In this document: positions 27,326 through 35,718 of the stretch, one piece after another | Position numbering within the stretch: position 1 is the first letter of the stretch | Layout of the letters: every line of letters starts with the position of its first letter | Assembly: GCA_020832375.1 (NCBI GenBank) | Contig: JAFIEW010000011.1 | Coordinates: 1 to 53,168 of the forward strand | DNA: 53,168 nucleotides | Direction of reading: 5' to 3' | DNA from: Cyclobacteriaceae bacterium | Lineage (GTDB): Bacteria; Bacteroidota; Bacteroidia; Cytophagales; Cyclobacteriaceae | Position numbers and translations under genes: made by a program | Notes under the pieces: model-generated | The model's input: the letters and a program-made list of their open reading frames with translations, nothing else | The model's database searches: none | Told to the model about the DNA's origin: nothing

Positions 27326-28693
27326 TCAAGCAAACCTTCTTAGTTCGCTTAAGATTTCTTCTTTTACTTTTACCTTGCGACGTTGTATATTCAATTTGCT
27401 TTTCAGCGTCTTTTTAAAGCTACCCTCACCTCTTACTTTTAGCATGTTCTCTTGCAAGTTTGCTAAGTCACTTTTGTCTCTGGTGAGGAGCTTAACTAGA
27501 AGGCTTATCTTTTCGGTTGCTTTTTCTTTGGCTCCCAGAGTTTTGTAATTAGGTATTTTGACTTCTGCCAAGCTTTCTAAAAAGTTAAGCTCAAGAACTC
27601 TATCAATCGCCAGATTAAAGCGATTCATCAAGTCATAAGATTCTTGGCCCATTACTTTTCCGGTTTTTCTCCACTCTTGCTGTAAGGCTCTAGCTTTATC
27701 TTCTGTTTCTTTACCGATTTGTCCTAATAAAGCCTCGGCTTTAGCCGCTAACTCTAAGCGCATAGTCTGAGCTTCTTCGGGGTTCATGCGTGGAGCAGCA
27801 CTAAATGTGCGAACGCTGTTCGTTCTCGGTTTGCGATTTTGATTGCTTCGTCCCTTAATTTTATTGAAAGTCTTTGTGTTGACATTGGTAAAGACCTTTT
27901 GAAGCTGTTTGTACAAAGCCACAGGCACGGAAGGGCCTTTTTTCCATTCTTGCTGCAAACTTTTCAATTTAATTAAAGAGTCTTCCTGTGGAGAATCATT
28001 AAAAAGATCCTTTGCAGCATTAATCAAATCTTGATAAAAAGCAGTTTTTCTGTTTTTTTCTTCGTTGATTCTTTCAAAATACTCTCTTTTTCGTGTGAAA
28101 AAATCATCGACAAGCTCTTCAAACTTATCTTCAATTTCTTCTTTCTTATCAGGTCCCACAGCACCTGTTTTGATCCATCTGCTTTTGATATCTTTAATAT
28201 CGTCAGTTGCTTGCTGCCAATCACGATTCGTCAAGGCATCTTGTAATTCTTGTAGCAGACTGGACTTGATCTCCTGGTTACGAGCTCTATTTTGGGCAAT
28301 TAAAGCTTCTAGCTCTTGCTCTAAAATTTCTAAACGCTCGTATAAAGGCGTAAAATCTCCCAGAGCGTCAGTGCTTCCCAATTGCTCTTTCATATGAACG
28401 AGCTTCATCAGAAAAGAACCCTTATTCTCTGCCTCTTCAATATTTTTTTCTAAATCGGCTACTTTTGCTTGTATGGCTTCAAATCGATTTTCGAAATATT
28501 CAATCGTCGACTCGACACTTTCTTTTACCTCACCAATTTGTCGTTCAGGAAAGTGTAAAAATGACTTCAAATACACCTTCCCCTCTTTTATATACCCATA
28601 AGGATGATCCAACGGCTGTTCCAATTTTTTTGCGTTTTTAATGTTTAGATCGCTATTTGACTGCAAAATAAACAAATGCGCTTTAACATTCAT
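27326..28693 (-). CDS. DUF349 domain-containing protein
   Basis: 455 aa, almost entirely helical and highly charged. Several DUF349 units are visible; each has a W at a similar place and a following K (for example W-I-K-T-G-A-V, W-K-K-G-P-S-V, W-R-K-T-G-K-V). DUF349 proteins of Bacteroidota are common and mostly uncharacterised; Gram-negative members have been linked to ribosome or stress functions, which I do not assert here. Cytoplasmic, single gene, divergent from ettA. Confidence 0.85.
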   Translation of the reverse strand: MNVKAHLFILQSNSDLNIKNAKKLEQPLDHPYGYIKEGKVYLKSFLHFPERQIGEVKESVESTIEYFENRFEAIQAKVADLEKNIEEAENKGSFLMKLVHMKEQLGSTDALGDFTPLYERLEILEQELEALIAQNRARNQEIKSSLLQELQDALTNRDWQQATDDIKDIKSRWIKTGAVGPDKKEEIEDKFEELVDDFFTRKREYFERINEEKNRKTAFYQDLINAAKDLFNDSPQEDSLIKLKSLQQEWKKGPSVPVALYKQLQKVFTNVNTKTFNKIKGRSNQNRKPRTNSVRTFSAAPRMNPEEAQTMRLELAAKAEALLGQIGKETEDKARALQQEWRKTGKVMGQESYDLMNRFNLAIDRVLELNFLESLAEVKIPNYKTLGAKEKATEKISLLVKLLTRDKSDLANLQENMLKVRGEGSFKKTLKSKLNIQRRKVKVKEEILSELRRFA

Positions 28694-28818
28694 AAAACTC
28701 TATTTATTTTTACAGCCATTACAGCTTTTTAATCGTGTGTATGTCTAGTGATAGCTAACAGCGATCATCTAATTAAGTTTATCAAATTTACAACCAAGTA
28801 TTAAGCAACCCTCTTCTT

Positions 28819-30495
28819 ATGAGCGACGAAAAAATTATTTTCTCTATGGCCGGTGTGAGTAAAGTCTACCCGGGCAATAAAAAAACACTTAATAACATTT
28901 ACCTTTCCTTCTTCTACGGTGCCAAAATCGGTGTCATCGGTCTGAATGGATCAGGAAAGTCTACCTTACTTCGCATCATCGCAGGTATTGACAAGGAGTA
29001 TCTCGGAGAGGTAGTTTTCTCGCCCGGCTACTCAGTCGGTCACCTAGCGCAAGAGCCTGTTCTTGACCCAGAGAAAACGGTGAAAGAAATTGTAGAAGAG
29101 GGCGTGCAAGAGGTAGTAGACCTGCTCAACGAATTTGAAGAGATCAACCTCAAGTTTGCAGATCCGGATGTATTAGCCGATCCAGATGCGATGGATAAAC
29201 TCATCACCCGACAAGGGGAAGTACAAGAGAAATTAGACCAAGTAGACGCGTGGAGCTTAGACGCCCGACTCGAAAAAGCCATGTCTGCTCTACGTACTCC
29301 TCCTGCAGATGCAAAAATAGAACACCTTTCTGGTGGTGAAAAAAGAAGAGTAGCCCTCTGCCGCTTGCTGTTACAGGAGCCGGATGTATTGCTACTTGAT
29401 GAGCCTACCAACCACCTTGATGCAGAATCTATCCTTTGGCTAGAGCACCACCTACAGCAATATAAAGGTACCGTGATCGCAGTGACTCACGACCGTTACT
29501 TCCTTGATAATGTGGCCGGATGGATGCTCGAGCTAGACCGTGGGGAAGGGATTCCTTGGAAAGGCAACTACAGCTCATGGCTAGAGCAGAAGCAGGCAAG
29601 ACTCGCAAAAGAAGAAAAGACCGAAAGCAAGCGATCTAAAACGCTCGAACGTGAGCTCGAGTGGATTCGCATGTCGCCAAAAGGAAGACAATCAAAATCC
29701 AAAGCCAGACTTTCTTCTTATGAGAAGCTGATCGGTGAAGAGGCCAAGCAGAAAGAAAGTAAGTTGGAGCTTTACATCCCAGCCGGCCCACGACTGGGTA
29801 ATAAGGTGATCGAAGCTCATGGAGTGACCAAGGCCTATGGTGATAAATTGCTGTTTGAAGACCTAAGCTTTCAGCTTCCTCAAGGAGGCATCGTGGGCAT
29901 CGTAGGACCTAATGGAGCAGGTAAGACGACCTTATTCAAGCTGATCACTGGTCAAGAAAAACCTGATCAGGGTACTTTCGAAGTAGGGGAAACGGTGTCT
30001 ATCGCCTATGTAGATCAAGAGCATGACCACTTAGACCCTAAAAAGTCTGTGTGGGAAACGATCAGTGATGGCAATGAGCTCATCTCTTTGGGAGGTAAAG
30101 AGATCAACTCGCGCGCCTATGTGAGCCGATTTAATTTTGGTGGCGGCGAGCAAGGTAAGAAGGTAGGTGAGCTTTCTGGTGGTGAGCGCAACCGCGTACA
30201 CCTCGCCATGACGCTCAAGCAAGGGGCCAACCTCCTGCTACTGGATGAGCCTACCAACGACCTAGATGTAAACACCCTGCGGGCACTCGAAGAAGGCCTC
30301 GAAAATTTCGGTGGATGCGCTGTGATCATCTCTCACGACCGCTGGTTCTTGGACCGTATAGCTACCCATCTTTTGGTATTTGAAGGGGATGCTAAGGTGA
30401 ATTGGTTTGAGGGTAACTTTGCCGAGTATGAAGAAAAGCAATTGCAAAAAGCTGGTCACGAACCGAGACCTTTTAAGTATAAAAAGATCAAATAG
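28819..30495 (+). CDS. ettA: ABC-F ATPase EttA, energy-dependent translational throttle
   Basis: 558 aa, the normal EttA length. Two ABC cassettes: Walker A G-L-N-G-S-G-K-S-T and signature L-S-G-G-E-K-R-R in the first, G-P-N-G-A-G-K-T-T and L-S-G-G-E-R-N-R in the second, each with L-L-D-E-P-T-N. A linker of about 80 charged residues joins them. EttA binds the ribosomal E site and gates entry into elongation according to the ATP/ADP ratio. Own terminator, single gene. Confidence 0.95.
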   Translation: MSDEKIIFSMAGVSKVYPGNKKTLNNIYLSFFYGAKIGVIGLNGSGKSTLLRIIAGIDKEYLGEVVFSPGYSVGHLAQEPVLDPEKTVKEIVEEGVQEVVDLLNEFEEINLKFADPDVLADPDAMDKLITRQGEVQEKLDQVDAWSLDARLEKAMSALRTPPADAKIEHLSGGEKRRVALCRLLLQEPDVLLLDEPTNHLDAESILWLEHHLQQYKGTVIAVTHDRYFLDNVAGWMLELDRGEGIPWKGNYSSWLEQKQARLAKEEKTESKRSKTLERELEWIRMSPKGRQSKSKARLSSYEKLIGEEAKQKESKLELYIPAGPRLGNKVIEAHGVTKAYGDKLLFEDLSFQLPQGGIVGIVGPNGAGKTTLFKLITGQEKPDQGTFEVGETVSIAYVDQEHDHLDPKKSVWETISDGNELISLGGKEINSRAYVSRFNFGGGEQGKKVGELSGGERNRVHLAMTLKQGANLLLLDEPTNDLDVNTLRALEEGLENFGGCAVIISHDRWFLDRIATHLLVFEGDAKVNWFEGNFAEYEEKQLQKAGHEPRPFKYKKIK

Positions 30496-30520
30496 TCTAG
30501 CATCAATTGACTTTATTAAA

Positions 30521-30557
30521 GGCTAAATCAGGTAATCCTCTTGGTTTAGCCTTTTTT
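30521..30557 (+). terminator. Terminator after ettA
   Basis: GGCTAAA (30521-30527) pairs with TTTAGCC (30545-30551), followed by six T. A copy of the GGGATGAGG motif starts 7 bp after it. Confidence 0.85.
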
Positions 30558-30787
30558 ATTGGGTTTTAGCGAGGGATGAGGCTTTATTGATAGTGTAATA
30601 TTTAATGGTTATCTACTATTTTATAATAATTGCATTAACTTTAGGACTTAGTAATAGTTCTCAGATTTTACAAAAAAGAGGCAGCAAAGCGAAGATGTAT
30701 TTATATACCTCGATCTAAGGCCAAAAAAGAACATTACTTGAGGCTAAGAATCAAAATGATAGGTTGTCCTAATCAGAAAACAACAAT

Positions 30788-31933
30788 ATGAAAAAGAACA
30801 TTAATTTTATCCTCGTGATCATTCCATTCTCAATTCTTGGGGCAATCATTGGTTTTTCAATTGCTTATTGGCAAGATAATATAGGTTCCATGGCTGAAAC
30901 GAAAGATTTTAATACGCCATTTTATTTTTACCTATTGATGATCCCAACTGCTATTTTCTCTTACTGGTGGATCATAGCCATACACGAACTGGGACATGTA
31001 ATCGCTGAACTGAGCCAAAAGTTCAAGTTTAGATTCATGTCAGTAGGACCAATCCTATTAGAAAAAGAGAATGATAAGTATAAATTAAGATGGAATAAGG
31101 GTATAAATGTTTTTGGAGGACTTGCACTATGCCTACCCGACGATACGAAAAACTAAGTAAGTAGAAATTTTATTTTTACAGCTGGAGGTCCTGCCTTCAG
31201 TTTTATCTGGGGAATTGTCAGCTTGTTAATTTTTCTTTACTCTCCCATCAATATCCAATTACTAAGTGGATTTCTTTTTGAGTTTTTTATACTCCTTAAT
31301 TTTATTTTAAGCCTTGGTTTAGGATTCCTTACTTTAATTCCTTCAGAACATCAGGGTTATGCTTCTGATGGAAAAAAGCTACTCAATACCATTAAAGGTG
31401 GAACCGCAAGCCGAGTAGATAACATCATCTTTCATTACTTTTCTTTAGTTACTTCTGGCACACGGCCAGCTTTAATTGACCCCCATCCACTAGAAGAATT
31501 ATTGCAATTAGAGCTTCAAACTGATAATTTAGCCTATATTCATGGTTTTCTTTACAATCATTACGAAGACATTAGTATGCTAACAAAGGCGGTATTTCAT
31601 TTAGAAGAGGCCTTGAAGCACATGGATACGCTGCCAGAAGTTGGAAAAGATGGTGTTTGGTTAACAATGGCGCTCTTCGAAGCCAAACATAAAGACAATG
31701 CTGACAAAGCAAGAGAACACAGGAATAAGATGAAAAATACGGATCTAATTCCAAAATATGCTCTCTTAATGCTAGAATCCGCAATTGCAGTAGCTGAGGC
31801 AAAACACAAACTCGCTTTTGAAAATGCTAAAAGAGCACTAATCGAACTACCTAATTCTATGGATAAGGGAGGTGCAATAGCTGACAAAGAATGGCTCGAA
31901 AAGGTAATTGAAACTTACAAGGAAAGCGTTTGA
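30788..31933 (+). pseudogene. M50 (site-2 protease-like) membrane metallopeptidase with C-terminal helical repeats, interrupted by one in-frame TAA
   Basis: One 382-codon frame with a single TAA at 31154-31156 (codon 123); the frame resumes directly as V-S-R-N-F-I-F-T-A-G-G-P-A-F-S. The first part has two membrane helices and the zinc motif H-E-L-G-H (66-70). After the stop come another two helices and L-I-P-S-E-H-Q-G-Y-A-S-D-G, whose D (codon at 31367) should be the third zinc ligand, then ~150 residues of TPR-like helices. Stopping at codon 123 removes the third ligand, so the short product could not be an active S2P. Real nonsense mutation or sequencing error. Confidence 0.8.
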
Positions 31934-32160
31934 GAGCCCAATAACAATGGGTAAAATACTCTCTGATATTACCAAACAGTAAAAGAACATAGCTCTTTTA
32001 GCAGTATCAGCTTATCATGACTTAATTAATGAATCGTCTCGGTGACAGTTTTAGATTAAAAGTCCATTTGCTTTTTACGTAGAAATAAGCTTATTTAATT
32101 GAGTCAATGGATCGTTGAGACCTCATCCCAACACAATCTTTTAATATTTACCGGAGATTT

Positions 32161-34110
32161 ATGAGCGCAAATATGATAGTGGAGCGGGTTTTTGACTTTC
32201 TTAAAACCTACCCTCCTTTCAGCATGATAGATAGCGGCGAGCTTAGATCGCTCTCAGCTACGCTGAGTATTCGCTTTTTCAGTAAAGAAGAGCAGATTTT
32301 TGCCGCCGGAGAGGCACCTCCTGATCATTTTTATCTGGTGCGTCAGGGAAAAGTAGACCTTATACGCCCAGAAGCAGAAAAGCAGCACTTGGTAGATGTC
32401 TGTGGGGAAGGGGATATCTTTGGCGCCCGCGCCATTTTAAGCGGCGGCGCTTATGCCCTTTCTGCAATCTGCCGAGAAGAATGCCTCATCTATCAGATAC
32501 CTAAGGCCTCATTTGACCCCATCCTCACTTCTAATTCTGAAGTTGCCTTATATTTTGCTGCCGGTTTTGCGAGCGGATCTCTAAATGACCGTGCTAATAT
32601 GGAAAAAACGCAAGTGGGCTTTAGCGCTTTGAGTCGGCGGAGCAAAGGGGAAGTATTTTATCGCATGCAAGATGTCCTCACGCTCTCTGGTGAAAAGAGC
32701 ATTGTCAGCTGCTCCGCTGATACGAGTATCAGGGAGGCAGCGCAACAAATGACCGCCGCGGGGGTGGGATCCATCGTGGTGGTAGATGAGCAGCAGCATC
32801 CACTAGGCATTTGCACCGACACCGATTTTCGTAAGAAAGTATTGGCTGCCGATCTATCTTCCGGCGGGCCGATAAGTGAGATCATGAGTAGCCCGGTAGT
32901 TACCTCATCCCCCAACAGAAAAGTGGTAGAACTGACGCTTTTTATGCTTTCAAAGGGAATCAAGCACTTGGTCATTACTCCTTCGGGCCGAGCGGACAGC
33001 CCCGTGATGGGGATGATATCAGAGCACGACCTGCTACTGAACCAAGCCAACAATCCGGGTGTGCTGATCCGGCAAATCAATCAGTCGAAGCAAGTGGATG
33101 AGCTGGCTGATATTCGAAATAAGGCAGAAGCCCTACTTCGCAACTATTTACGGGAAGAGGCATCGATCAGCTTCATCAGCCGCGTGATGAGTGCGATCAA
33201 TGAAGCCTTGATCGAAAAAGCCATCCGAATGGCTGAATTTGAGCTTGCCGTGCGCCGCATCCCCTCGCCTGAGCTGGCCTTTTGTTGGCTCAATCTCGGA
33301 AGCGAAGGACGATCAGAGCAACTGCTGCGCACAGACTTGGACAATGCGCTCGTCTATGAAAATCCCAGCAAGGGAAAAGAAAAAGAGGCGCACGCATACT
33401 TCTTAGAATTAGGGAAACATGTGATCGAAACCCTCCACGCTTGCGGCTTTTCGAGATGCCCTGCCGACATCATGGCCTCCAATCCGGAATGGTGCCAATC
33501 ACTCAAGCAATGGAAACAATATTTTAGTCAATGGATTCGGCAACCCGAGCCCAAGTCGGTGATGTTTTCAACCATCTTTCTGGATTTGAAAGCGGTATTC
33601 GGTAAGGAAGAGATCGCCAAATCGCTCAAAGCGCATATTGTGAGTGAGGTGAAAAAAGAACCCCTCTTCATCCAACACCTTGCGGCCAATAGTCTTCAAA
33701 ACCCAGCGCCGCTCGGCTTTTTTCGTAACTTGCTGATAGAGAAAAGTGGTGAGAACAAAGACACCTTCGATATTAAACTGCGCGCCATGATGCCGCTTGT
33801 AGATAGTGCACGCCTACTATGCCTGTCGCATTACCAAATAGACAAAAGTAGTACCCTCGATCGCTATGAGCTACTTGCTGAGCTCGAACCACAAAAAAAG
33901 GCCTTGTACTTAGAAGCCAAAATGGCCTACGAGCTGATGATGCGCTTTCGCGCGATATCGGGCCTTAAGAACCAAAATAGCGGCCGCTTTCTTGAAATTA
34001 AAGAGCTCAATAAGCTGGAGCGGCAGGCGCTGCGCAATGCCTTCGGACCCATTTCTGATTTGCAGGAGTCAATCAAGCTACGCTTCAAGACGGATCTTTT
34101 TGGGGGCTAG
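32161..34110 (+). CDS. Cyclic-nucleotide-binding/CBS/DUF294 nucleotidyltransferase-like protein
   Basis: 649 aa in four modules: a cNMP-binding domain (about 12-130), a CBS pair (about 180-300), a DUF294 nucleotidyltransferase-like domain (about 330-460) with G-S-E-G-R-S-E and D-L-D near 380-394, and a DUF294 C-terminal domain (about 490-635). The layout matches signal-responsive nucleotidyltransferase-like regulators resembling the GlnD core; the acceptor protein is unknown. The last 26 bp overlap the convergent 2H phosphoesterase gene. Confidence 0.9.
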   Translation: MSANMIVERVFDFLKTYPPFSMIDSGELRSLSATLSIRFFSKEEQIFAAGEAPPDHFYLVRQGKVDLIRPEAEKQHLVDVCGEGDIFGARAILSGGAYALSAICREECLIYQIPKASFDPILTSNSEVALYFAAGFASGSLNDRANMEKTQVGFSALSRRSKGEVFYRMQDVLTLSGEKSIVSCSADTSIREAAQQMTAAGVGSIVVVDEQQHPLGICTDTDFRKKVLAADLSSGGPISEIMSSPVVTSSPNRKVVELTLFMLSKGIKHLVITPSGRADSPVMGMISEHDLLLNQANNPGVLIRQINQSKQVDELADIRNKAEALLRNYLREEASISFISRVMSAINEALIEKAIRMAEFELAVRRIPSPELAFCWLNLGSEGRSEQLLRTDLDNALVYENPSKGKEKEAHAYFLELGKHVIETLHACGFSRCPADIMASNPEWCQSLKQWKQYFSQWIRQPEPKSVMFSTIFLDLKAVFGKEEIAKSLKAHIVSEVKKEPLFIQHLAANSLQNPAPLGFFRNLLIEKSGENKDTFDIKLRAMMPLVDSARLLCLSHYQIDKSSTLDRYELLAELEPQKKALYLEAKMAYELMMRFRAISGLKNQNSGRFLEIKELNKLERQALRNAFGPISDLQESIKLRFKTDLFGG

Positions 34111-34666
34111 ACATGCCTAAAGTAAAACCTCGATATACCTCCCATTGCTTGCCATCGTGCTTCAGCAGGGCAATTTGGTCCACGAGGTAGGCGGCTTCAT
34201 ATTGCCGGCTTTCATATTCAGCCCATAATACTGGAAACAGTGCCTTTTTTATATCCCGAAAGGCCAGCGTAAGATGGGGATGAAAAGGCCGCTGTAGTCC
34301 ATCCCGATCAAAGACCTTTAATTCTTGGCGCATCCACTGCTTAAGCTCACGCTGCATTTTTGCCAATTCATCACTCAGCTGCACGGAAGCAAAAATTACC
34401 CGCATCCCAAAACGATCAAATCCTTCCAAGCTGATGGGAAAGGTAGGCTGTAAGGCTGCAAAATTCGCAAGGGAATCGATTAAAATATCTTCTTTAGCAG
34501 GCTTCCACCTGAAAGGCATCTGAAGGGTGATATGGGGTGGACTTTTTAAGGCCTGCTTCAGCCCGTAATCACGAAATAGGCGATCCTTTTCTTCCTGCAT
34601 TTCGCTAAAAATAGGTTCCGGTGGGATGAGCGCAATAAAATACCGCTGATAATCTTCTTTTAGCAT
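34085..34666 (-). CDS. 2'-5' RNA ligase/2H phosphoesterase family protein
   Basis: 193 aa. The two defining H-x-T motifs are H45-I-T47 (P-P-H-I-T-L) and H131-L-T133 (H-P-H-L-T-L-A-F), each followed by a strand. The LigT/2H family acts on 2',3'-cyclic or 2'-5' phosphodiesters in RNA and related nucleotides; substrate not predictable. Convergent with the DUF294 gene and overlapping its end. Confidence 0.88.
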   Translation of the reverse strand: MLKEDYQRYFIALIPPEPIFSEMQEEKDRLFRDYGLKQALKSPPHITLQMPFRWKPAKEDILIDSLANFAALQPTFPISLEGFDRFGMRVIFASVQLSDELAKMQRELKQWMRQELKVFDRDGLQRPFHPHLTLAFRDIKKALFPVLWAEYESRQYEAAYLVDQIALLKHDGKQWEVYRGFTLGMSSPQKDPS

Positions 34667-34889
34667 TTTGAAAAATAAAGCATTAATAAATTTTTTCTGT
34701 GTCGATGAACTAAAGCAGGAAGCAGCTACGTTTTAGAAATAGAGTATATGACTTTTTACAAGTACTGAGTCACTGGTTGACTGACAGGCAATTTTTTGAT
34801 AATAATGGTTTAGATTTTCTCTTCCATCAGGCTTCATTTACAATTACCCGCGAGTTGTATAAGTGTTTTTTAAAGACTTAAAGCATTGC

Positions 34890-35044
34890 CCGTTTTATTG
34901 CTGAAAGGTCAAGGGATATGCGACAGATTTTAATCTGACACCCGCATCCCTACACTCCAGACATTATATGGCAGTTTGTTTGTTTAAGTAGTTTTGTTTT
35001 ACAGACTTGCCATAAGGCGGTGCATGGCATCGCCTTTTTTTATT
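34890..35044 (+). ncRNA. Candidate structured noncoding RNA
   Basis: Three nested or successive hairpins with no gene on the plus strand: (1) GGGAT-AT-GCG around AGATT-TT-AATCT closing on CGCATCCC (about 34914-34950); (2) TATGGCA (34967-34973) with TGCCATA (35008-35014); (3) an intrinsic terminator at 35014-35044. A well-formed terminator on a strand with no upstream gene implies a transcript. The 5' end is a guess. It does not match an RNA family I know. Confidence 0.45.
35014..35044 (+). terminator. Orphan intrinsic terminator
   Basis: AAGGCG-G-TGC-ATG-GCA-T-CGCCTT followed by a T-rich run. The T run is only on the plus strand, while both neighbouring genes are on the minus strand, so it must end some other transcript. 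Confidence 0.75.
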
Positions 35045-35098
35045 TTCTCATCGGAACCTTCTTCATTCAGTAGGTCTGTTTTTATGGGCTGGATCCTA

Positions 35099-35638
35099 TC
35101 AGTCGAGCAAGTGATTGAGTTTCTTAAAAGCTTCGTAAAGTAATATTCCGGTAGAAACGGATACATTGAGCGAGTGCTTAGTGCCGGCTTGTGGTATTTC
35201 AATGCACAGCTGCGAGGCTTCAATCCAAAAGTTATGCACCCCCTCCACTTCATTTCCCAGCACCAAGGCATATTGCGTTCGCTCATCCCACGCTACCTCC
35301 TCAGGAGCAACTGCGCCATGGGTTTGCTCAAGCGAGCATAGCTGCACCTCACGATCACGCAGATAAGCCAATGCCTCATCGCGACTGGGGAAATGCTGCC
35401 AATCGACACTTTCAGTGGCCCCCAATGCCGTCTTTTGGATTTCGCGATGCGGCGGAGTAGCCGTGATGCCGACCAACAAAATCTCCTCCACCCGAAAAAT
35501 ATCGGCTGTACGGAAAATAGCCCCTACATTGTTCATGCTGCGAATGTTATCGAGTACCAAAATCAATGGCAGCTTCTTCTTGGACTTGAACTCCTCTACC
35601 TCCATCAAGGTGAGCTCTTCTATGGTCTTTTTCCTCAT
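35099..35638 (-). CDS. TrmH/SpoU-family RNA methyltransferase
   Basis: 179 aa, the short single-domain SPOUT form. Motif 1 is N-I-R-S-M-N-N-V-G-A-I-F-R-T-A (residues about 31-45), motif 2 A-L-V-L-G-N-E-V-E-G-V, motif 3 I-P-Q-A-G-T-K-H-S-L-N-V-S-V-S. These form the trefoil-knot SAM site of 2'-O-ribose methyltransferases. The target (tRNA or rRNA position) cannot be assigned from sequence alone. Next to mutS on the same strand. Confidence 0.88.
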   Translation of the reverse strand: MRKKTIEELTLMEVEEFKSKKKLPLILVLDNIRSMNNVGAIFRTADIFRVEEILLVGITATPPHREIQKTALGATESVDWQHFPSRDEALAYLRDREVQLCSLEQTHGAVAPEEVAWDERTQYALVLGNEVEGVHNFWIEASQLCIEIPQAGTKHSLNVSVSTGILLYEAFKKLNHLLD

Positions 35639-35718
35639 CTCATTCTAATTTTTCTACTGTCACCTGCATTTTACAAGCCTAAGGGGAATCTTTTAAATTA
35701 TTAGCCCCTGTACTTTTC

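Noticed and set aside
34692-34760. GGAAGCAGC segment as signal recognition particle RNA
   Set aside because: The surrounding bases do not form the SRP hairpin with its symmetric loops.
34999-35286. Minus-strand frame inside the TrmH-type gene
   Set aside because: Shadow frame of the confirmed methyltransferase.
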